Made by a program: the position numbers and the translations under genes. A stretch of 64,000 nucleotides of DNA from Saprospiraceae bacterium (GTDB lineage: Bacteria; Bacteroidota; Bacteroidia; Chitinophagales; Saprospiraceae), in assembly GCA_016719855.1 (NCBI GenBank), contig JADJYH010000081.1, positions 1 through 64,000 on the forward strand, given 5' to 3'. Shown here one piece after another: positions 49,792 through 61,080 of the stretch. The notes under the pieces were generated by a model. That model ran no database searches. It saw only the letters and a list, made by a program, of their open reading frames with translations, and was not told the DNA's origin. The first letter of the stretch is position 1, and each line of letters opens with the position of its first letter.

Positions 49792-51908
49792 TTACTGTTT
49801 TATAAATTTGATAGAATTTACGCCGCTATCTGACTGAAAATGAATCAGATACATGCCGTTGGGCAGGCTTCGAACTGAAAGATTTTCCGAAAATTCCCCA
49901 TTGGGCAGTTCTTGAAAGGGTAAAATTGTTCTCAGTTTTCTTCCTAACAGGTCATAGACTCCGACTTCAATTTTGGTTGGTGCGGGAAGTGTGAAATTGA
50001 CAACGACCTCGTCGTTGGCAGGATTTGGTTGGACGGTGACGAAGATGTTTTTGGCCTGTACTTCAGTAGCATCGAGTGGTGAGCAATCATCGTACACTGG
50101 AGTGTCAGACAAGGTCAATAAAGTAAAATCTCCAATAATCGTTGGAAAGCTCTCGACAGGCCAATTGAGATTGCCATAACCGTACAATGAGGTGGGTGAG
50201 CAATAAGTGTATTCCCAATTTTCACCTCCATCCCATGTTTCAAAAATAGATTTGTAACTGCCAATTGCAAGACCATGCTGTGCGTTTATGAACCTAATAC
50301 CTGTTAAATAAACATCAGCATCCATTTGTAGCTCCCATTGAGCGCCCCCGTCATTAGTGTGGAAAATCAGGCCACCAGCGGTAACAAACCAACCGTTGCT
50401 TGCATCCAAAAAATGAAAATCTGTAGGTCTATCATACACGCTGATTTCTGGGAAATTGACAGATGTTATTTCTGTCAAAGAAAAATTGGTGCCGTCTGTA
50501 CTTTTGCCAAAAATAAAAGGTGAGTAGTATGGGCCAGGCCATTTGTTCCCAATAAAGTAAATAGTGTCACCTGCTATATGCTGAATGTTCTGCACTTGGT
50601 AAAATAATTGATTGTCCAGCGGATGCCAAGTATTTCCCCCATCGGTTGTTTTGTGAATCCAAATAGAATATTGTCCAGCAGCGTAGCCTGTCGTTGGGCT
50701 GCTCATGGCCACGGTCCAGAAATCCTGCCGCTGAGGAGGGGTGGAATATTGCCAAGTAATGCCCCCGTCAGTAGTCCAAAGGGAATTGCTGATTGTTGAA
50801 TCATTGGATGGATACCAATCGTAACCTGTCAAGATTCCATGCAGTTCATCAAAGAAATGCACGGCTGTTGTGCTTTGGTAGTCAGGATTTGCAGGAGGCG
50901 GTAAGGCGATATGCTGCCAGTTCGCACCTCCATCTGTTGTACGATGGATAGAATCGTTCCATACTAGCCACCCATGCTGACCGTCGAGAAAAAAGGAACT
51001 TTTGAAGCTGAAATCTGGTGTAAATACTGGTTGCCAATAATTTCCAAGAGCCACATTCACCTGACGAGACGATTTAAATGGCTGTGAAAAACAGTTGGAA
51101 TAGGCACTTAATTCAACCCGATAACACCCGGGTACAGCATAGGTATGGGAAGGAAATGCCTCTGTGGAAGTTGAGCCATCTCCATAATCCCATAAATAGG
51201 TATCACTAAATGTACTGAGGTTCTCAAAGTAAATTGTTTGGCTTTCACACGTGAAATTGAACCAGCTTTGTGGCGCACGGCAGAGCAATGAATCACAGTC
51301 AAGCAATGGGGCGGTATTTTGGAAAAGCAAGCCTGAACTGTCCTTGACACAAATGATTTCCTCATGGCCGCCCTCAAAATCGTATGCCATTAGAAATCCA
51401 TTCTGGATATCACCAATGCCCTCAATCCACTCGAATTCCTTCCACCAATACATTAAAGATTGCAGGAGGATGCGCTTTCTGGTTTCTCCGTTGGCGAGCG
51501 TGAAATTTCCAATTTCCTCAACTATCAAAGTATCAAATTCACCAGTTCCGCCATCGGGTTCGGCCGGTACAAAGGTATCACCGACTTGAAGGTTGAAATC
51601 GTAAATGACCTTTTCAGGCAAGCAAGGGTCGGAATAATCTGCTTGCAGGTATTTTCCACTCTCTACGCGAATATAAAAACTGTACCCTGGAAGGTGTACA
51701 TGAGTCATTCGATGGAATGTTTTTCCACAAATGGTAGTATCGCCTTCATAAAAAAATGACCAATTTGAATACTCACCATTCGGGCAGTCAAAGACATTGC
51801 AGTAGAAAATGTCCCCGAAGACCATGCCAGGCGTTGGGAAAAGGACAGCTTGGGCCATTGAAATAATCGAAGACAAAAGGAAGCAGGTGAGTAGTAGGGT
51901 CTTTTCAT
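49792..51908 (-). CDS. T9SS cargo with PKD domain and Ycf48-like BNR repeats
   Basis: Restoring one A after the ATG at 51908 gives MKKTLLLTCFLLSSIISMAQA, a signal peptide; the uncorrected frame runs from 51960. Residues 20-230 are a beta-rich head; a PKD domain follows (TYLWDYGDGSTSTEAFPSHT, VPGCYRVELSAYSNC). Then come about six Ycf48/BNR-type propeller blades with SIHRTTDGGANWQHI, SLWTTDGGITWQYS, WIHKTTDGGNTWHPL and FETWDGGENWEY. The sorting tail is VQPNPANDEVVVNFTLPAPT ... GMYLIHFQSDSGVNSIKFIK. About 705 residues, secreted. The body is intact; no enzymatic motif seen. Confidence 0.8.
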
Positions 51909-52035
51909 GGAAGGAAATTTTGGAAACAAGGTAGGCGAAAAATCTAAATAGCAAGCCCAAGTTTAAGCTTTGATTTCAAATTAAAAAAAATCCCCAACTT
52001 ACCCCTTCCCGGCATGTTTGTTGCTAAGGTTTAAC

Positions 52036-52134
52036 CACATGGAAACCCCATGTGCTTACAGCTCCACATCCCATTTTTCGACAGAAATTCAGCTTCTTTA
52101 AAATTGAAAAAAAGCTAAAACATGCCGTTTTAGC
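52036..52134. promoter_or_regulatory. Two small hairpins in the divergent gap before the adhesin gene
   Basis: CACATGG...CCATGTG (52036-52054) and GCTAAAAC-atgcc-GTTTTAGC (52114-52134) lie in the 380-bp gap between the divergent BNR cargo and adhesin genes. They could be operators or leader structures; the rest of the gap shows nothing recognisable. Confidence 0.35.
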
Positions 52135-52290
52135 ACCATAAAGGTTAAGGCTTTCACGAACAAAACTTGGCAAACGACACCCAAGATTATTGACAATCAT
52201 TGATTGCTGGTCCATTTAATATTTAGCTGCAACCAACTGTAATAGGTTCCCCTTTGGGGGTCAGGGGTTTCAGCGCCATGATTTTGTTTG

Positions 52291-55200
52291 ATGAAAAACC
52301 TCCTTTACTTACTGACACTTTTTTGTATTTGTGCAACAGCAAACCCTGTGACTGCACAGATAGAACTGAAGCTGCAACTGGAAGCCGACGGCCAGACCTA
52401 CACAGTCATTGCCCGCCCGCAAACAGACCTGTTGCCTCCCCTCGACAACATTACCCACAGCGCCCAAGTCGCTATCGTCGTGCCAACGGGCAGCTTCGAA
52501 CTGGAGGGCCTACAAAACCACACCGGGCAATGGCAATTGACCAACCTCGTCCAGCACCCCATTGAAAACCCAGGTGCCGATTACGCCTTGTTCAGCCTCT
52601 CCGCTGCTACCGCCGATTTCGTGTACGAGGCAGGCCAGGCGATGCCGCTTTTTTCCTTTAAAAACAAGAAAGGCTGTACCGGGGCGCTCGAAATCATGCA
52701 CCCAGTCACTGACCCCTTCCTGCCACCCAACGCACTTGGCCTCAACGTAAAAAGCGAGTTCATCATTGAAGGAGCGGGTGCAGCCAACGCCGTGTTCGGC
52801 ACTTACGACATCGGCTCTGCCGACTGCTTCCGGCTATCCAATTGCCTGATTGTCAGTGAATTGGAATTGTTGCCCAATAGTTTTTACCAGATTTCCATCG
52901 CAGCCGACCCGGCATTCATTGCACCAGCGCACATCGAAATGGTGCAGGTCGTCGTGAAAGTTCCAACCAATTTTTTCCAAATCCACGACCTCACGAACCT
53001 CCTGCCCAGCCAGTTTTCCTTCGGAAACCTCTCCCGTTTCGACGGCCCGGCGGAGGATGAAAACCACGACTACATCCAGTTTCGGCTCCATGCCAATGGT
53101 GCAGGACTGGACCTTCAAGCAGGCACGGAAATCCCGCTGCTCCAGTTCGCCAACGGCGGCAGTTGCCAAGGTGACTCGATTTTTTTGTTGAAAAACGACG
53201 ACCCGTTCCTGCCGCCCAACTCGCAGGCGGCCAACCTCGGGCAGTCGGTCAAATTCTTTGGTAGCGATGCCAGTGTGCCAATCTGTGCGGGCATCCAGGC
53301 CGCTGCCCCCTGCATTGGCTGCCTTTTTGCCGATGGCATCGTCACGCTCGACAGTGTACAGTCAGGCAACCCCGTCGTTTGCCTCGGTGGCCAAAACGGC
53401 ATGTTGCGGCTCTTCGCCCACGGCGCTCCCAACCTCGAATTTAGCATTGACGGCGGCCAAAGCTGGTCGGCCAGCGGCTACTTCCCGGGCCTTGGCGTCG
53501 GCAACTACCAGCCACAGGTGCTGGGCACGAAGTTCGGTTGTCCCGTCAGCGCCATTGGGCAGCCCATCGAACTCACACCCAGTACGGTCATTGACCTCCA
53601 AATCGAACTCCCAGCAACGGCCTGCGAGGGCAGCGAGGTGCCGTTCAAAATCATCTCGCCAAACCCGCTGCCCGTCAACGCCAACTTCGCCTGGTCGGGG
53701 CCGCAGGGTTTCAACCACGACATCGCCGACCCGGTTATTTTCAACATAAATGGCTATCAATCAGGTGTTTACAAGTTGCTGCTCACGGCACCCGGCTGCG
53801 ACTCGACCTCGGCTTCGGCCAGTTTGCAGGTGAACCCTTTGCCTGTTGTGCCCGACTTGTTGAGCAACGGCCCGATTTGTTTTGGTGAAAAATTGCAGGT
53901 ATTTACGAGCGCCGACGGCACAAAATTCGAGTGGTACAGCCCCCTCGGTGCCAGCGCCCTCACGCTGCCGGAACAGACTACCGACGCCCCCGAAACCTTC
54001 ATCGAACCTTCCAGTCCGGCTTATCTTTCCGGCAATTGGCAGGTGCAGGTTACCGACCAAAACGGCTGCACGGCCATGAGCCAGCCGCTTGCCATCAACA
54101 TCAAGCCCAGGCCGCAGGCTTTTGCCGAAACGACTGGCCCAGTTTGCCCCGGCGGACAAGCGCAATTGCTTTCCAACCCGTTGCCCGGTGCCACGTATGA
54201 ATGGAAAATCTTGGGCGAATCGGCCACCTATTCCATGCAGCCCAATCCGCTGGTTACCAATATTTTAGCTCCGCAAACATTTCAACTGGTCGTCACGCAG
54301 GATGGTTGCGTGTCTGTCGTTCCGGCCATGGCCACGGTCTCGCTCAGCCCGCAACCGAGCCTCAGCCCGACGAAGCAGTACACGCCCGCACCCGACTGTT
54401 CGCCGCAGGCGCTCCAACTCACTGCCAATGCTGACGGCGCGGGACTCAACTTCATTTGGTCGGGGCCTGACGGCTTTGCTTCGCAAATGGCCAATCCTGT
54501 GATCGCTGCCGCAACGGCTGCCGCCAACGGCAATTACCACCTCGAAGTCACCAATGTTTTCGGCTGCTCGGCCTCGCAGGAGGTGGCCGTCAGCAACATC
54601 CCAGACCCCGTGGCCATGCCCCTCGTCCAAAGCGCTGGCCCAGCCTGTCCCGGCGAAGATGTGCAGCTTTCGGTGCAGGCTTATGCTGGCTCACAGGTAA
54701 GCTACCAGTGGTTCAAGGGAACGACGCCCATGACCGGGCAAACCTCCAATACGCTGATTATCAATTCAATACAGCCAAGTGGCGAGGGTAGCTACAAGGT
54801 TCGGGTACAAGTGGACGGATGCACGGTGGAGTCCGCCAGCCAGCTCGTGGACGTGCTGGACAAGCCACAGTCCAACCCCGATTTTTACCTCAGCAACCCC
54901 TGCGAGGGCGGCACTTTGCAGTTTCTGTCCAACCAAAACGGCATCGTCAATTGGCATTGGACAGGCCCTGGTGGGTTCAGCTCCTACTCGCCGACCCCGG
55001 TCATTTACAACACCGAGTTCAACGACATCGGGGCATACCAGCTCACGGTCACTGGAGCCAACGGTTGTACCGCCAACGCCAGCCTCAATATTGACGGCAT
55101 ATTGCCCGTGCCTGCTGCGCCGCTTGTGGCCTCGAACAGTCCGGTATGCCCCGAAAGCGAAATCGTACTGACGGTGCAAAACCCCATCACGATTGGTACG

Positions 55201-57498
55201 GTGGACTATGAATGGCAAAACGCCAACGGCGAGGCAGTCGGCACTGGGGCTGCCACGCTTTCTTTGCTGGTAAATGACCCGTTGGCTGTGCCACCTTTTT
55301 TGGTAAAAACGATTGTGAACACCTGCCCCTCGACGCTTTCCGATCCCGTTCCCGTGCAGGTACTGCCCGCTCCCGTGGCCCTGGCTTGGAACGGCGGAGC
55401 CGTTTGTGAGGGCCAAATGGCGCAACTTTTCGCAGCCACACAGCCCAATGGCAGCTACGAATGGAGGGTCGTGGGGCAGGCACAGGTAGTTTCCATCGAG
55501 CAAAACCCAAGCTTGCTGCTCACCGATTCGACTGATTTTCAATTGGTTGTGAAAACAAACGGCTGTACTGCCGAGGCAGTCGCTTCGACCACAGTTGCCG
55601 TGAACCCTGTCCCGGTCATCAGCGACTTGACGGGAAATTTGGCGGTTTGCGAAGGCAGTCCGGTCAGCTTGAGTGCCTCTAACGTTGTGTCGTTGCTCAA
55701 CCCCGTACAGTTCACATGGACAGGCCCGAACGGGTATTTGTTCACAGGTTCAGCGGCTCCGGCGGGGCCTTTTGAGCTGGACTTTGCCGCCATTTCCCCC
55801 ACAAACGCAGGAGCGTACACCCTCACGCTGCAATCTGCTGAAGGCTGTGTTTCCGCTGCGCAAAGTGTGGCGCTGGAGGTCGGTACGATGCCGCAAACGC
55901 CAACAATCACCGTGGCCGATGCGGTGCTTTGCGAGAGCGAGCTACTTCAACTCGACGCCACGCCAAGCAATGGCAATAGCGTGAGTTACGATTGGTACTT
56001 CAACGATGGAACGACAGACTTCCTTTTGGCTACGACGAGTTTCCCAACCTATTTCCTGCAAAACACAACTGCCTCAAATTCAGGTAATTACTTCGTAAAA
56101 ACGACTGTGGACGGTTGCACGACACAAGCCTCCAATCTCGCTCCGGTGCAGGTGATTGTCCTCGCCGCCAACGTGCAAGCCACCAACCCGACTACCTCGC
56201 TGACCCCCGCCTGCGAGGGTGATGACGTGCAGCTTTCGGCGACTTTCATCCCTGGTGCGACCTACCACTGGTATGGCCCGGCGGGCTTTTTCGCCAATGT
56301 GCCGAACCCGCTGCTGACCGACGCTGGGGCATTGCAAGCAGGAACGTACCTGGCGATTATTGGGCAGCCGGAGTGCTCGGTGACGCAGGCTTTGGAGACC
56401 GAGGTGTACGTGGTGCAAGCGCCCGAAACGCCGATTTTGACGGGTGCAAATGAGGCCTGCGAGGGCTTGGATGTGTTGCTTTCAGTGACCAATTCAGCGG
56501 CAGGAGCGGTCTATGATTTTTATTTTGGGCAAAATGGGCAGCCGTTCCAAACAGGCGGCGACTCAGTAGTTTTAGAGAATGTGGGAGCTGCGCAAACGGT
56601 GGTTATTTCGCTTTCGCTTCGCTATATGGCTGTGAATCAGCGCTTTCCGTTCCATTCAACTTGCAAGTCATTCCTGCGCAAACGGGCATTGCCTTCGCTG
56701 GAGACGACCAGACCATTTGCGAAGCGAATGAAATCCCGATGCTGCAAGCCACCCCACCGACGGTCGGAGCTGGCCACTGGACGCCACTCGATGGAGCAAA
56801 CGTGGTGCAGCCCGCCTCCGCCCACTCGACGGTACTGGGACTGCAGCCCGGAGAGAACCGTTTCGTTTGGACCTTGACCAACGGCTTCTGCCCCGGCGTT
56901 GGCAGCGACACGGCGGTGGTTTTTCTGGAAAACGTGAAGGCCGTGGAAGATTTTTACTCGCTGCCGCTCAATGATAGTTTGCTGAATATCAACCTGTTGG
57001 AGAATGATTTTATCCTGAATCTGCCTGAATTTGAGTTCCAGATTTTGGCGAAGCCGACCAAAGGGCAACTGCTGGAAGACACCGGGGCAAGGGAAGGAGC
57101 CGGTTCATATGCCTCCGTACCCCAACGCTTTCGGCGAGGACGGTTTTCGCTACCGCCTCTGCTCCATGACCTGCCCCGATGTCTGCGACGAGGCCACGGT
57201 GCGCATCAGCTTGGACGGCTCCGTGGATGCCGAGGACTGCTTCCGCCCGAACCTCATCACCCCCGATGGCGACGGGCTGGACGACGTGTTTGTCATCCCT
57301 TGCGCCGCTGGTTGGCCGGGCAGTTCCATCCTGATTTTCAACCGATGGGGTGCGACGGTTTTTGAGTCCGAGGACTACCAAAACGACTGGGGCGGCACCT
57401 ACAACGGGCAACCGCTGCCGCCGGGCACGTACTTCTACCAGTTGCGTTTGAATGACGGGAAGGGGACGGTGTTGCAGGGGTTTGTGGCGGTGGAATAA
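52291..57498 (+). CDS. Giant Ig-repeat surface protein with gliding-motility-type (type B) C-terminal domain, frameshifted
   Basis: About 1,735 residues when joined; ATG 52291, signal peptide MKNLLYLLTLFCICATANPVTAQ. Two N-terminal cohesin-like units (to residue 340) are followed by roughly thirteen Ig/PKD-like repeats of about 90 residues. Each opens with a Cys motif such as PVCPGGQAQLL, PACPGEDVQLS, AVCEGSPVSLS or EACEGLDVLLS, and many contain FxWSGPxGF. The end (CFRPNLITPDGDGLDDVFVI, SILIFNRWGATVFESEDYQN, GTYFYQLRLNDGKGTVLQGF) is the gliding-motility-associated C-terminal domain, the T9SS signal that works with PorP/SprF proteins. Frameshifts lie near 56618 and 57090. Followed directly by a PorP/SprF gene; probably an SprB-like adhesin. 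Confidence 0.85.
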
Positions 57499-57572
57499 GT
57501 TATGAGTTATGAGTTATGAGTGGTGTCCCTCATAGCTCATAGCTCATAACTCATAACTCATAGCTTATAACT
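57497..57572 (+). repeat. Word-built hairpin between adhesin and PorP/SprF genes
   Basis: The left arm (57497-57520) is three head-to-tail GTTATGAG words. The right arm (57529-57572) holds five or six CTCATAAC/CTCATAGC words plus a variant. It begins inside the adhesin stop codon and ends 6 bp before the ATG at 57579. Confidence 0.65.
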
Positions 57573-57578
57573 TTGAAA

Positions 57579-58616
57579 ATGAGAATTCTACACTTACTTT
57601 TTCTACTTTCCTGCACCTCGCTGTTTGCGCAGCAGGAGCCAGTTTTTTCGCAGTTTTTTTACAATAAACTCATCTCCAATCCGGGTGCTGCGGGCAGTAC
57701 GGGGCTTCCCTGTTTCACGGCATTTCACCGCCAGCAATGGACAGGATTGGAAGGTGCTCCGGTGACGCAGGCGTTGAGCATCAACTCGCCGATTTTGGCG
57801 GGTAGGGTAGGGCTGGGACTGACCGTTGTGAACGACAAAATCGGCTTTTACAACTCGACCTTTGCGCAAGCGGCCTACGCCTATCGGGTAGATGTGGCAG
57901 ACGGAAAACTCGGCATCGGATTGCATGGCAGCATGACCCGCTACGAGGCAGATTTGTCTGAAATACGCACCATTTCCGGCTCGAATAAAACGCAGGAGGA
58001 CATGATGGACTTCAGCTACCTGTTCAACATGGGCATGGGCGTCCATTTTGAAAACGAGCGGTTTTTCGTGGGCGCTTCCATCCCGTCGGTGCTCGACCGG
58101 GGGCAATCGAATGGGCAGGTGCGGCACGTTTTCGCCAATGCGGGGGCGGTGCTGGAACTCTCGCCCACGCTGCGGATGCGGGCTGCCGGGGCGGTTCGGG
58201 TGGTGGAAAATGCACCGCCGAGCTTTGATGCACACCTTGGTTTTGGCTTCACGGAAGAGGCGAGGCTGTGGCTGGGGAGTACCTTGCGGTTGAGCAATAA
58301 TTACAATGGCCTCGGCGGCGATGCGCTGGTGGCCGTTGGCCAGTACCAAATCTCGGAGCGACTGCGGGCTGGCTTGGCTTACGACATGGCGCTCGGTGCG
58401 GTCAGGCGGGGGAATGTGGGGTCGTTTGAGCTGATGCTGGAATATAGTTTTGTGAAGGCTGCGCCGCTGGTGGCGGCTTTGGACCTGGTATTTTTGACTT
58501 CAATAGTGGCCATTTGGTGCATTTTGAAGGGTCAGGTTGGCCGGGATCTCCGTCAAGTGCCAGGTCTTGGCGCTGCGGGGGTTTTTGGAATAAAGGACAG
58601 CAATTACCTCGCTTAA
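57579..58616 (+). CDS. PorP/SprF-family type IX secretion membrane protein
   Basis: ATG 57579, signal peptide MRILHLLFLLSCTSLFAQQ, then the family entry EPVFSQFFYNKLISNPGAAGSTG, FHRQQWTGLEGAPVTQALSI and INSPILAGRVGLGLTVVNDK, with repeated outer-membrane beta strands to GSFELMLEYSFVK. PorP/SprF proteins bring type B cargo to the cell surface and are encoded beside it, as here with the giant adhesin. After residue 290 the text ([16 protein letters not shown]...) is unlike the family, whose members end in an NPRFF-type strand. A frameshift or a junction near 58470-58500 has probably replaced the real end. Confidence 0.85.
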   Translation: MRILHLLFLLSCTSLFAQQEPVFSQFFYNKLISNPGAAGSTGLPCFTAFHRQQWTGLEGAPVTQALSINSPILAGRVGLGLTVVNDKIGFYNSTFAQAAYAYRVDVADGKLGIGLHGSMTRYEADLSEIRTISGSNKTQEDMMDFSYLFNMGMGVHFENERFFVGASIPSVLDRGQSNGQVRHVFANAGAVLELSPTLRMRAAGAVRVVENAPPSFDAHLGFGFTEEARLWLGSTLRLSNNYNGLGGDALVAVGQYQISERLRAGLAYDMALGAVRRGNVGSFELMLEYSFVKAAPLVAALDLVFLTSIVAIWCILKGQVGRDLRQVPGLGAAGVFGIKDSNYLA

Positions 58617-59269
58617 AGTGAACTTCCCATCAAAATCCGTTTGTCGAAGCCGATAATAGTTCAAGCCATTGAACGGCTCATAGTCAAGCAGTTTGTAGGC
58701 CCTAATTTCAGATGCATTTCCAGCTCCTTGAAGTAGGCCAATCGCTTCGAACACCTTGCCGTCCCTGGAGCGCTCCACTTCGAAATGCCGGTTGTTGAGT
58801 TCTGAGGCGGTTTTCCAGTTCAATTCGATGGATAAGGGTTTGCCTTTCCAACAAAATCAATCAACTCGATGGGCATGCGGGCTATAAATGTGGTTCGGGG
58901 GCGGGGGTCCGGTGGCTCCTGGCCTGTGCCCATGTGGTTGCGGCTGTGCGTCAGCCCCGCGGAACCCTGAATAGGTGCCGCCATCCACAAGTTTGTCCAG
59001 GGTCGGTGGGCGCGCAGAACGTGGGGTGAGCAGCGGGGAGCCGCGGGGAGGGGTTCACCGGGCCTGGGCCCAGCCAGGGCGGTTGCGTAGGTGACTAGCA
59101 CTTGCGATAAAGGCCAGTGGTTCAACGGTTGGCCATCGGAAGGGTTGAGGATATTCAAATCGGCCCATTCGGGCAAAGGGACGAGATAATTGTTGCGGCG
59201 GGGGACTGTCAAAACCGGACCAATGGCCCCGTGTAAAAGCGGTAGCCCCATCATCGGCCCTTTACCCAC
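58500..59269 (-). CDS. Partial T9SS cargo, C-terminal part, unreliable
   Basis: On the minus strand [12 protein letters not shown] joins, after restoring one A near 58842, to [37 protein letters not shown] and [20 protein letters not shown], the well-known linker before a T9SS sorting tail. The tail itself is absent: the frame closes at 58500 after NAPNGHY, overlapping the doubtful end of the convergent PorP gene. The upstream part (58860-59269) is GC-rich, rich in Pro/Arg and matches no cargo domain. Both ends therefore look damaged or misassembled. Confidence 0.45.
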
Positions 59270-59399
59270 CTCCTTTTTGGAAAAATGCTCAGCTCAAGAC
59301 CGGTAGCCGTGCCAGGTTGGCTTCGTTTGCGGGCGCGGTGAGGTGGGGGTGGCGGTAAATTGTTCAGCCCCTCACAAACTTGTCGAGGAACTTTTTCGC

Positions 59400-60935
59400 C
59401 TATTTTAAAGCCAACACCACCACCGAAGCAGCAGGCATTTTCACCGTTAAAACACCGTTTTTCAAGGGTGGCGCCCGTGAAAGCAGCGGGCTTCACCTTC
59501 TCCGGCTGGTCAAAGCTGTTGTAGTCCTGCACCTTGCTGGAGGCCAGCACCCGACCGCTCACCGTGTTGGCCGAAGTTCCCCGCAAATTGATGGTCACTT
59601 CCTGTGTCTTGTTGGCGTCTATGTTCGTCAGGCTGACGTGGATGAGGCCGCTTTTGTCCTTGGAAGCAGAGGCGGAAACGGCGGGTAGTTTCTCCTTACC
59701 AACCTGATAATCAGCCGTTTGCAGCGTGATGGGCAACAGCGTGGCGTCTTGGTGGACGCTGTACATTTCCATGACGTGGTAGGTGGGCGTGAGCAGCATT
59801 TTCGGGCCATCGGTGAGGATGACGGCTTGCAGCACGTTCACGATTTGGGCGATGTTGGCCATGCGCACCCGGTCGGCGTGGTTGTTGAAAATATTGAGCG
59901 TAGTGCCCGCAAGCACGGCGTCCCGCATGGTGTTTTGTTGGAAAAGGAAGGCACCGTTGGTGCCAGGTTCCACGTCGTACCAGCCGCCCCATTCGTCCAC
60001 CACGAGGGCCACTTTTTTCTTTGGGTCGTATTTGTCCATGATGGTCGAGTGGCGGGTCACGAGTTCCTCCATTTGCAGCGCCCGCTTCATGGTCGTGAAA
60101 TATTGCTCCTCGGTGAAGGCAGTGGCGGGGCCTTTGGCGTTCCAGTCAATGACCGAGTAGTGGTGCAGCGCCACGCCTTCTAGCATGTTGTGGGGGATGT
60201 CCCGCATGAGCACCTCCGTCCAGTTGTAGTCGCTGGAGTTAGCACCAGAGGCGATGCGGAACATGCCGCCGGAGTTCGACCAATCGGACATGAAAGTGGC
60301 ATACTGCCTGTAAACATTGGCGTAATACTCGGCGGTCATGTTGCCGCCACAGCCCCAAGCTTCGTTGCCGAGGCCCCAGTATTTGACTTTCCACGGCTTT
60401 TCACGGCCATTTTGCTTGCGCAATTCGGCCATCGGGTCGCCGCCGGGGTGGGTGGTGTAGCGGGTCCATTCGACCACCTCCTGCACCGTGCCGCTGCCGA
60501 CGTTGGCGCTCAGGTACGGCTCGGCGCCGAGCGATTCGCAGAGGTTGAGGAAGTCGTGGGTGCCGAAGCTGTTGTCCTCCGTCACGCCGCCCCACCAGAC
60601 GTTGACCATCGAGGGGCGCTTGTCCTTCGGGCCGATGCCGTCCTTCCAGTGGTAGGTGTCGGCGAAGCAGCCGCCGGGCCAGCGCAGGTTGGGGATTTTC
60701 ATTTTTCGGAGCGCCTCCACTACGTCGTTGCGGACGCCCTCCTTGTTGGCGATGGGGCTGTTTTCACCGACGTAAATGCCACCATAAATACAGGCGCCCA
60801 GGTGCTCCGAGAAGTGGCCATAAATGTGGCGGTTGATGGTGTGCTGGCCGAGGTCGGCGTTGAGGGTGATGGTGGCTTGGCCATTTGCGGCTATTGCGAA
60901 GCAGCAAAAAGCAATGCGAGTAGTGGGTTCCTCAT
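59400..60935 (-). CDS. GH51 alpha-L-arabinofuranosidase, secreted, with two frameshifts
   Basis: ATG 60935; restoring a T in the T5 run (plus 60906-60910) gives [20 protein letters not shown], a signal peptide, followed by [20 protein letters not shown] and [20 protein letters not shown], the GH51 start. Further motifs are [40 protein letters not shown] with the acid/base Glu, [17 protein letters not shown] with the nucleophile Glu, and a C-terminal beta domain. A second indel near 59457 hides the true ending [20 protein letters not shown] at 59400. Removes arabinose side chains from plant polysaccharides outside the cytoplasm. About 510 residues; divergent from the kinase gene. Confidence 0.92.
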
Positions 60936-61080
60936 CGGTGGAAGTGCTTGTTTTAATAAATGATTGAGAAGGCCAAAGGAAATGAAAATTGCATTGGACA
61001 TTCCAATTTTTACAAAATATTTATGCGGCTTCCTCTCAATTTTACGGCCGTTTTGCGAATAAGCAGCCACCTTTGCCACC

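Noticed and set aside
53362..54630. Several 100-135 codon minus-strand frames within the adhesin gene
   Set aside because: All are shadows of the Ig-repeat protein and show no shared motif between repeats.
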